From: Piezodorus guildinii
Lineage: Eukaryota; Arthropoda; Insecta; Hemiptera; Pentatomidae
DNA length: 64,000 bases
Assembly: GCA_023052935.1 (NCBI GenBank)
Contig: CM041293.1
Coordinates: 156,061,965 to 156,125,964 of the forward strand
Direction: 5' to 3'
Below, piece by piece: positions 56,438 to 64,000 of this stretch. The position numbers and the translations under genes were made by a program. The notes beneath the pieces are model-generated. The model was not told the DNA's origin. It made no database searches and worked only from the letters and a program-made list of their open reading frames with translations. The number at the start of each line of letters is the position of its first letter. Positions within the stretch are counted from its first letter, which is position 1.

Positions 56438-59121
56438 TTACAATATATCTCGGGGCCACTGCCGTTTCAATCTTCTAGGTGGGTTGTATGGATGAGTGGA
56501 GCTGGATAGGGATCGTGCTAAAGGATTAGGATGATGAATGAGGTTCTGATGGAATTTGGAAAATTTGGATAGAATTAGGTCTGAAATAAATGGAACATTA
56601 AGGTCGTGGTGCAAGGTATAGTTGGATACATAATAAGGAGCATTTACTATTATTCGGAGGAGTTTGGATTGAAAGGATTGAATGCGTTTGATGTTAGAAC
56701 GTTTAGCTGTCCCCCACAGTTCAAGTCCGTAGGTCCAGATGGGCTTCAGTATTGTCTTATAAATTAATAATTTGTTCTCAACTGTAAGTTCAGATTTTCT
56801 GTTTAATAGTCTGTATAACTGTCCGAATCGTCGATTGAGTTCTTTCTTTTAAGTCTTGTATGTGGGTTCCACGTCAGTCTTTTGTCTAGTAGTAAGCCAA
56901 GATAGCGGACTGTATCTGAAGGAGGAATAGGAATGGAATTGAAGTAAACTGGCGGACAGGAGTTTCGTCGAAGAGTGAAGGTTACGTGTTTGCATTTGGC
57001 CTCGTTCACCTTTATGCGCCAAGCACCACACCAGTCTTCGATAAGACAAAGGTGTCTTTGCAGGATTAAGGATGCTGTTTCGGGATCGGAACTGGATGAT
57101 AGGATGGCGGTGTCGTCTGCAAATGTTGCCAGAAAGGTGTCAGGATGATTAGGAGTATCAGCGGTGTAAAGGATGTAGAGAACGGGTCCCAGGACGCTTC
57201 CCTGAGGAACACCGGCCTCAACGGAATAAAAGTTGGAAAATTCTACACCACAGCGAACTTGAAAGGAGCGGTTTGAGAGATAGGATCTTAGAATGAGGTA
57301 GAGAGACTGGGGTAAATGCGTTTTAAGCTTGAAGAGTAATCCTGCGTGCCATACCCGGTCAAAAGCTTGCGCTATGTCCAGAAACGCACCAGAACAATAC
57401 TCTTTGCATTCGAGGGCTGAGGAAATATGGTCTACAACTCGGAGTCCTTGTTGAACAGTGGAATGATGAGAACGGAAACCAAACTGGTGGGAAGGAAGGT
57501 TGTGAGATTCTAATATAGGCAGGATTCGTTTTAGAAGGAGCTTTTCGAAGATTTTTGAGAGGATGGGGAGTAGACTAATAGGTCTGTAGGATGAAGTGTT
57601 ACTGGAAGGTTTACCTGGTTTTAGGAATAGAATAATTGTGGAATGTTTCCATAAGAGAGGAAAATAGGTGGTGCGAAGGATGCAGTTGTAGATGTATGTA
57701 AGAAAAATAATGGCTTTCTGGGGAAGTTGTCGCAGGATCTGGGGGGTAAGGAGATCGTGTCCAGGAGATTTACGAAGGGTTAGTTTTTGAAGAAGATATT
57801 TCACCTCAGATGGATTAATAGCTTTAGGAGGTAGGGAAAGAGGTATTGGTGAGAAAAGGAATTCTTGAACTGTTGTGGTATGATTTCTGTTGGATTCCGG
57901 GTGAGGAGTGAATACTTTGGAGAGGTGTGTGGCGAATTCCTCGGCTTTATCTTCATCGGACGCAGCCCAGGAGTCATCACCACGCCGGAGAGGATGGGAA
58001 ACCTTGTGGTATTTAAGGATCTTTTTGGTCACATTCCACAGGGAATTATCTCGAGCTGATAGAGAGGAGAGGTAGGAATTAAAGGACTGGGAACGGAAGG
58101 TCGCCAACTCCCGCTTTAATTGCCTACAATAAAAGTTATAGGAGCGGCGATCTGTTGGGTGTCGGGTTCTTTGCCATAATGATCTGGCTCGGCGTTTTGC
58201 ATGGATGAGGTCAGCTAGGTGTTGAGGTAAATGGTTTTGCTGGGGAGTTCTATTGGAGTGCTTAGGAGAGGAGGCAGTCCAGGCAGCTTGCTGAATGGCG
58301 GTAGTAAAGGAGTAGACGGAATCATCAAGGTCATCCGGTGTTTTGAGGGTCACACTGAGGTCAATATAATCGGTGAGGATTTGGCGGAAGAGGTTCCAGT
58401 TGACAGGGCCTCGGATAAATGATGGTGGAATGGGTTTCGGAATAGGATTTAGGGATAATTTAAGGATCAGTGGACTATGGTCAGAGGATAGTTCATCAAG
58501 GCGAGTTACGGAATAGTTCAGGGAGCCTAATCCGCTGTGGATGAAGAAGTCGAGGATATCTGGATTACGGTTAGGATCTGTTGGCCAGTAGGTAGGGGAG
58601 TCAGGAGGTAGGAGGTTAAAATTTCGGGAATTCAGAGCAGTCAGCAAATTTCTTCCACGAGAATTCGTGGTTCTAGAACCCCACTGCTGGTGCTTGGCGT
58701 TTAGATCTCCACCCAGAATAAAATGATTTCCTAGGGAATCCAGGAAGGATGCAAATTCGGTGTTGGAAATAGAGTGTTTGGGAGGGCAATATGCTGATGT
58801 AATAGTTACCGGATAGGAAAAAGTCTTGATTACTATTGCTGTGGCTTACAGGAAATCATAGGTAGGAAGTGGAAGTAAATGATGAGAGAGGGATTGGTGG
58901 ACAATGATAGCAGAACCGGCATGAGCTTTGCCGTCTGGGTGGTCTGTACGGTATGTTATGTACTGCGGTATTTTGAAAAGCTGTTTAGTGGTTAGTCTAG
59001 TTTCAGTAATAAGTGCAACGTCAATTGTTTTGTCTTGCAACAACGCTGTCAGTTCGTCAGTGTGATTTCTAACACCATTCGCATTCCAAAGGAGAATGGA
59101 TAAGGAATTAGGTGAGTTCAT
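56438..59121 (-). pseudogene. Jockey ORF2, stop plus frameshift
   Basis: From MNSPNSLSILLWNANGVRNH to WPRDIL. The first lesion is a stop at 58846-58848 after LLPLPTYDFL; the frame then continues through LNAKHQQWGSRTTNSRG, SSDHSPLIL, SSYRPISLLPILSKIFEKLL, FGFRSHHSTVQQGL, GAFLDIAQAFDRVWH, AGVPQGSVLGP and the catalytic FADDTAIL. A single-base loss near 56850 (TRLKRKNSIDD in place of TRLKRQELNRR) shifts the last 130 codons. Both the endonuclease and RT active-site motifs are kept. The ATG overlaps the ORF1 stop (ATGA), unlike the TAAATG of the first element. Confidence 0.9.
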
Positions 59122-60243
59122 TTATGGTTTTTTTGTAAGGCAGGAATGAGATTTGATACTAGATTTGTAAGGAGTGATATAAGCGGCATAACAAGAGATT
59201 TGATTTCGGAGATGAACGATGTCATTAGACTGGTAAGATCTGTGACGTTTGATGGTGGAGGGATATGGGAAATTTGATGTTGAGGAGTTTTTTGAAGATT
59301 AGGTACTTTGAGGGATAGATTGTTGTACAATAGATTGAGAATGTTGAGGAAAAAGTTGTTCCGGCAGTGCCTCGACTTCATGACTCTGGTTTCCACCTCC
59401 AAGCAAGTGGGCAAATGACACATTAGAATTTACAAGTTTAGATGGTTCTCTTCTGCTTCTGATTGGTATAGCTGTTTCATTCGGATCCTGAGGTTTTTGG
59501 TATCTGGTTCTGAGTTTCTTGTAGATTTCGCATCCCTTGTAGTTAGCCGGGTGGTCCTTGAGGCACAGGGCACATACAGCGGGTGTTGATCTAGATCTTG
59601 TACATTCTTCTGATTTATGCTGTTCACCGCATTTCACACAGCGTGGTATGTGATGGCAATAACTTTTGGTATGACCATATGCCTGACAGTTATGACACTG
59701 AACTATTTCTCTCTTTGTGTAAGGTTTTTCAACTTTTACACGGGTATAGTACAGTCTACTGAGGTCATAGATTTTTTCGACTCCTGCTGATGGTTCCAAG
59801 TCCACGAAGAATAGAGGCAGTGGACTTTTATCTTTTAGAACGTTGGTGACTTGCCTCACTTGGAATCCTAATTCTGTCAGTTCTTCTTTGATAGCTTCAA
59901 CGGGTGTTGAGGAATGTAGGTTTCTGATTACGACCCTTAATGCTCTCTCCTGGCGCAGCTGATAAGTATGAAAGTCAGCTTTGGTCTCAGTCAGATATTT
60001 TACAATCTTTCTGTAGGTTTCAGCAGTAGTCGGAGATATTTTAGTTTCATTGGTTCTACTTATACAATAATAACTATTAGGATCAGTTACTTTGTTTAAA
60101 TGCGCACACATCAGTTTAAAATTTTTAATATTTTTAACAAATATTGGTGGAGGTAGTGGTTCTCTGGGTATAGGAAAAGATTCCATGGTTTCTTTTTCAT
60201 TTTGGAGGATCTCAAATGGATTCGGTGTAAAAAACGGGGATTC
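59118..60243 (-). pseudogene. Jockey ORF1, 5' truncated and frameshifted
   Basis: It begins mid-protein and keeps FVKNIKNFKLMCAHLNKV, ALRVVIRNLHSSTPVEAI and three zinc knuckles (CHNCQAYGHTKSYCHHIPRC, VKCGEQHKSEEC, CALCLKDHPANYKGC). A frame change near 59300-59320 separates the C-terminal tail SNVTDLTSLMTSFISEIKSL. At the position of the stop in the other element this copy has lysine, giving the ancestral state. Confidence 0.88.
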
Positions 60244-60255
60244 ATCTACGAGAAT

Positions 60256-60448
60256 AAGTTTGTTTTATCGGCTTTTCATCACTCTCCATTAAGTTTAACA
60301 ATAGTATGTATAAGATAATATTTTTCCTAAAATCATTAGCATTCCAACGGTATATTATACATTTATATTACTGTTCTTAAGTTAAAAAAGTAAAAGTTGC
60401 AGTTTAGTTGGATATCGAATTCGTTCAACGTATGTATTTACCTGTTTT
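60256..60448 (+). mobile_element. HINE-like element, continuation after Jockey
   Basis: It continues the copy begun at 55810 (TTTTATCGGCTTTTCATCAC, TTCCAACGGTATATTATAC, GTATTTACCTG) up to the point where another HINE-like element is inserted at 60449. After that insertion it goes on for about 40 bases at 61101-61140. Confidence 0.88.
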
Positions 60449-61100
60449 TTTACTTTCACTTACTATATATAGTAAGGGAAAGTATTGCGATCGTGAAAAT
60501 TTTCGTGAATCGTGAATTCCAGTTTTAAACGGAAATACACATTTTTGGGTCACCTGAGTCCAGCAAAAAGTCTGTGTGTGTGTGTGTCTGTGTGTGGTAA
60601 CTCCCTCCCGGGTGGAAACGGTAAGTTCTTTGAAACTGAAATTTCATATTTAAGACAAATATACGCCCGAGACGTTACAAAACCTTTTTGATCAAAATGA
60701 GCTTACCAGAAGAGCCACTTTAAGTTGTGCGAATTTAAAAAACAACTAAAGGAGAATACTGAAAACAAAAAATTTAATGCAATTATTTGTTTTTAAACAT
60801 AAGAGAAGTAATATACATGTATGATATACCGTTGGAACGCTATGGATTTTAGAAAAAATATTATCTTATACTCAAGCCTTTAAAAGTTCATAGGGAGTGA
60901 TGAAAGGAAGATAAAACTAACTGATTACTTTAGATAATAATATAACAGATTTTTTAATAAAACACATGTTTCTGTATAAATTCAATTTAATTAATTGTTT
61001 AATAGTTTCACTAATTTTTATCTCTGACTGTCTTTGAGAAAATTCTATAATTGATTTTAAGAACGGAGGTAAGTGAAAGTCGTGTGTTGCCCGCACCAGA
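60449..61100 (-). mobile_element. HINE-like element inserted in another HINE-like element
   Basis: On the minus strand it runs from TCTGGTGCGGGCAACACACG (61100) to the terminal palindrome TACTTTCACTTACTATATAT at 60449. The insertion point is in a T run (CTGTTTTT before, TTTTTAG after), consistent with T-T targeting. A deletion removes the central part (about 60722). The GT tract is at 60575-60597. Confidence 0.9.
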
Positions 61101-61140
61101 TTTTTAGAAATGCTAATCAGATGATATGGTTATTTTTATA

Positions 61141-61563
61141 GTAAAATATAATGTGCTTCAAGATCATGTAGGCTTAATTCTAATTATATTATTCTGACAC
61201 GGCTTGTATGCCGATATTTTAATTATTTTTCCCTCAGGGTATGTATGATTTTGTAGAGGCGAACAAATTAACTATATTAGTTTGTTACATTAAAAAAATA
61301 AAATATATACATATCCATGTTGAACGAATTCGATAACGCACTTAAAAAGAAAAGAACACAAGAATAGTGATATAAACGTATAATATACTGTTAAAAAACT
61401 AATGGGTATCTCTTATACAAAGTTTTATAAGGTAACGGAAAGTGATGAAAAGCGAATAATATAAGGTGATTCTAGTAAATAAAACTTTCTATCGCCAAAT
61501 TATTGAATTCGAAACACATGCCCAAGTCGATGTAATTATTTAAACTTTTTCATCTCTAAGTTA
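61141..61563 (-). mobile_element. HINE-like element, minus orientation, fold-back partner
   Basis: At about 61141 the sequence switches from the plus-oriented copy to a minus-oriented one (AAGATCATGTAGGCTTAATT, TGTATGCCGATATTTTAATT, ACTTTTTCATCTCTAAG). It is interrupted at 61564 and again at 62055 and ends at 62712. Plus and minus copies therefore face each other without spacer. Confidence 0.8.
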
Positions 61564-62031
61564 TCCACATCTAGCCACAGTAAATTACATTACTGATCAA
61601 TGTTCACTGGAGGTGATTATATGGGTAATTAAAATCAGAGGTTATGTTTTAAACCTAAATTATAAAAATTTCATGCAAACAAATAATATATGTAGTTTGT
61701 GCCATAAAAATGAAATAGAAGATCTCTTTTACTTTTTGGCTGCCTTTCCAATACTTTCAGAGTTTAGAAAAAAGTACTGGAAATGTAAAAATCTGATTTT
61801 GTTATTGTTTCTTATTTTGTTATTAATTATTATTTATATTGAAAGATTTAAGATTAAGTTTGTCGATAAACACTGACTCCATAGACGGTCAATAGACCAT
61901 GCAGTGTGTCTAATTTATATAGTTGTATTTTGTAATTTGTAAATTGTTTATTTTTTATTTTGTTTATTTTATACTTGCTGTAATTTTGAAAAATAAAAAG
62001 ACTTTTCTCTCTCTCTCTGTCTTTATCTCTA
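61564..62031 (+). mobile_element. Very short non-LTR retrotransposon 3' end
   Basis: Flanked by the 14-base duplication TCATCTCTAAGTTA at 61550-61563 and 62032-62045. The plus frame at about 61660-61790 gives CSLCHKNEIEDLFYFLAAFP then ILSEFRKKYW, the CxxC...H-like ending of a non-LTR reverse transcriptase. The 3' end is AATAAAAAG plus a CT-rich tail instead of pure A. The clade is not determined; it is not the Jockey family seen elsewhere. Confidence 0.75.
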
Positions 62032-62054
62032 TCATCTCTAAGTTAATTTAAATG

Positions 62055-62640
62055 AGAAAGATGGTTGGGGATGCGGTCATTAGAGAGAAACACACATTAA
62101 AACATAATGCTATTTTAATCGTGTATCGGCATTTCGGCATACATTGTTGGTCTCCATCAGGACTAAAAAAAACAAGATAACAACCAATTTAATTATAGAC
62201 TTAATAATACGTTAGGTATATAATAATAATATGGGAACAAACATAAAATTAAATGTAAAATGATAATAAGATGACAGTTATAAAGTCATCTTATCAATTA
62301 TCTTCATAACTGTCATCCATACTTTATAACTATCATCTTAATTTTGTTTACTTCCATCCTTTATAACTGTCATCTTATTATCATTTTACATTTAATATTA
62401 TGTTTCTTCCCATATTATATTACTATCACCCTATCATTATTATAAACCTAACGTATTATTAAGTCTATAATTACATTGGTTGTTATCTTGTTTCTTCTAG
62501 CCCTGGTGAAGGCCCACAATGTAGGCCGAAACGTCGGCACACAATTAAAATAGCACTATGTTTTAATGTGTGTTTCTCTCTAATGACCGCACCCCCAACC
62601 ATCTTCCTCTTCTAATTTCTCAACGGTCAACTAAAATCAT
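62055..62640. mobile_element. Palindromic Penelope-like insertion
   Basis: 586 bases between 16-base duplications TAAGTTAATTTAAATG (62039-62054 and 62641-62656). The two halves are inverted copies: left GATGGTTGGGGATGCGGTCA and right, inverted, GATGGTTGGGGGTGCGGTCA, with arms of about 250 bases and a centre near 62320. Each arm has the pseudo-LTR core: right CCTGGTGAAGGCCCACAATG then TAGGCCGAAACGTCGGC; left, inverted, CCTGATGGAGACCAACAATG then TATGCCGAAATGCCG. No protein is encoded. It ends CTCAACGGTCAACTAAAAT, the same terminal string as 18907 and 12888. Confidence 0.82.
62505..62550 (+). ncRNA. Hammerhead-like core in Penelope arm (tentative)
   Basis: CCTGGTGA, then GGCC paired with GGCC around ACAATGTA, then GAAACGTCGGC. 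This is close to the minimal hammerhead layout known from Penelope-like elements, but the core reads CTGGTGA where CTGATGA is required. The left arm reads CTGATGG. Neither is a perfect core. Confidence 0.4.
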
Positions 62641-62656
62641 TAAGTTAATTTAAATG

Positions 62657-62712
62657 TCCTTAAATTGATTTTAACAACGAAGGTAAGAGATTGTCGTGTT
62701 ACGCGCACCCAA
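62657..62712 (-). mobile_element. HINE-like element, 5' end of the minus copy
   Basis: TCCTTAAATTGATTTTAACA, GGTAAGAGATTGTCGTG and GCGCACCCAATTTTT complete the copy broken at 61564 and 62055. Confidence 0.78.
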
Positions 62713-63569
62713 TTTTTTTTTTATGAGAAAACCTAGGTAAGATTTTTGGCTGTATGAGTTTACAAAAATCGGTCATGACTTACCCTTATTGATGGCATGA
62801 CTAATTTTACGAATTAATAAAAAATATAATTAATGAAAACTGGATGACGGTTGGGACTAAGGTCAGATATTATATTCCCATACACGTTCTATACCCTTAG
62901 AAACATTGACTGAATGGATTTTGCCTTATGATAAATTCAGGGGATATATAGAGATAGCTTTACTATCTTCAGTTTGTCTATTCCAAGGACTAACACATTT
63001 CCTTTTGAAAAGGAATTTCAAATAGGAATATGATTCCCCTTGGAAATAGACAGACTAAGTATGAAGACACTACGTGGGCTGAGTGGCTAGATCCTTGATG
63101 TAGGATCCTCGACACTATGATCGCGAACCACCCACACACCATAAGGACTCAAGCGGAAGAATCAATGTTCTGTGACACCACCTGCTCATATTAAGGACAT
63201 TGATGGGGTATAAGTAGGGCATAGTTTTAGCCAACCCAGATTCGATTTTCCTCCTTCAAATAAATGAGTTTTCTTGCGTTTATTAAAATAGAATAGATAA
63301 AAATAATTTTTATTCATTATTTTAAATTAAAAATATACATATACAAGATTGACTCAATAAAAAAAAATTACGACTTTTAGAATCGTTAGTCGAATGCCCA
63401 AGGACACACCACATAATCCTATTACATCAACATAGAAACTTTGCAATGAATACCATATCTGAAATTCTATACGTATAAACAGAAAATATACATGTACATT
63501 TATTAACTGTGCAAACTATAAACATCTCTTCAAAATATAAAAAAAACAATAAAAATAATTATAGATGGA
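62713..63569. other. Interval without recognised genes
   Basis: GTGGGCTGAGTGGCTAGATC at about 63076 resembles the box A head of SINE family 2, and GATCGCGAACC about 45 bases later is a poor box B, so a decayed SINE head is possible. Nothing else is recognised. Confidence 0.35.
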
Positions 63570-63930
63570 GAATGGGTAAATATATAAGTTGAACGGATTT
63601 GATAACCAACTAAAGGAGACATAAGGAAAACTAATTTGGTATTTAATTTTTTATTTTATTTAACATAACATTCAAATGGGTGTATAAAATACTGCTAGAA
63701 AGCTAAGCAGTATAGAGAACATGCTATATACAAAGTTTTATAAAGTAATGGTAAGTGATAAAAAACAGAATAAACTATGTGATTGTTTTGTTTAATATCA
63801 TAGATTATTTAATGAAACACGTGTTTCGATCAATAAACAATGTAATATTTTATCTTTTTTTCATCTCTAAAAGTTTGTAAATTTATTTTAAGAACAGATG
63901 TAAGTGATAGTCTTGTGTTGCTCGCACCGA
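63570..63930 (-). mobile_element. HINE-like element, diverged 5' half
   Basis: On the minus strand it begins TCGGTGCGAGCAACACAAGA (63930) with ACTATCACTTACATC and runs to TATATTTACCC near 63570. The order of blocks matches the family, but it is one of the more diverged copies. The 3' half is not found. Confidence 0.75.
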
Positions 63931-64000
63931 GTTCTTCACCATAATTATTGAATCAATAAAAGCTGCAATTATTGCATTAAATGTTATATCAGATAATATA

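Larger units (their letters stand above)
55980..60243 (-). mobile_element. 5'-truncated Jockey-clade retrotransposon, second copy
   Basis: A 4.26-kb element flanked by ATCTACGACAAT (55968-55979) and ATCTACGAGAAT (60244-60255), a 12-base duplication with one later change. Minus strand: it begins inside ORF1 (ESPFFTPNPFEILQNEKE), so the 5' UTR and about 70 ORF1 codons are missing; then ORF2, the 3' UTR and an A tail. It is closely related to 12910-17725 but a different subfamily by eye. ORF1 and ORF2 both carry lesions. Confidence 0.93.

Noticed and set aside
1..64000. A multi-gene defence, biosynthetic or other novel protein system
   Set aside because: Apart from the SEL1L retrocopy, every supported coding sequence is a transposable-element protein or its remains; nothing suggests a cooperating host gene cluster.

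Overview
This window looks like AT-rich, repeat-dense, non-coding insect DNA. The evidence is Jockey-clade, mariner, Penelope-like and RNase H-bearing retroelements of insect type, tRNA-derived SINEs, and one host-derived sequence, an intronless copy of the ERAD adaptor SEL1L/Hrd3. I cannot name the species; a hemipteran or similar insect is only a guess. I see no bacterial genes, rRNA, CRISPR array or multi-gene system. Nearly all recognisable sequence is transposable element, much of it nested.

Layout. 1-6.2 kb holds SINE copies, a truncated Jockey insertion (1487-2636) and a composite Helentron-like element (3393-4525). 6.2-10.3 kb holds a truncated Jockey (6443-8394) inside an older, different non-LTR element, then a further non-LTR tail. 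11.3-12.2 kb is a chimeric Helentron-like copy. 12.9-17.7 kb is a full-length Jockey with an open 891-codon ORF2 and a single stop in ORF1. 18-20.8 kb is a Helentron-like copy split by a TIR transposon that carries a Penelope GIY-YIG remnant. 21-32 kb holds decayed Jockey pieces and two more Helentron-like copies. 32.8-34 kb is an RNase H-bearing non-LTR tail. 37-39.2 kb holds a TTGAGACG-type TIR family. 40-46.9 kb holds several Helentron-like copies, a large inverted duplication and a deleted mariner. 47.5-49.4 kb is retroelement debris. 49.9-52.2 kb is the SEL1L retrocopy. 54.1-55.3 kb is a Jockey fragment split by a TTGAGACG MITE. 55.8-62.7 kb is a deep nest: a Helentron-like host containing a second Jockey, another Helentron-like copy, a truncated non-LTR and a palindromic Penelope fragment. 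Target-site duplications support most of these nestings.

The dominant repeat is a short non-autonomous family with about 17 copies or pieces. It starts TCTGGTGCGGGCAACAC, has ACTTTCACTTAC as a 5' subterminal repeat, carries a CA/GT microsatellite at a fixed internal position, and ends in a near-perfect palindrome made of the same ACTTTCACTTAC motif. These are the structural marks described for HINEs (non-autonomous Helentrons), so I assign it there by structure only. The elements do not act as a pathway. What the window records is a history of insertion, gene conversion, inverted duplication and retrocopying.
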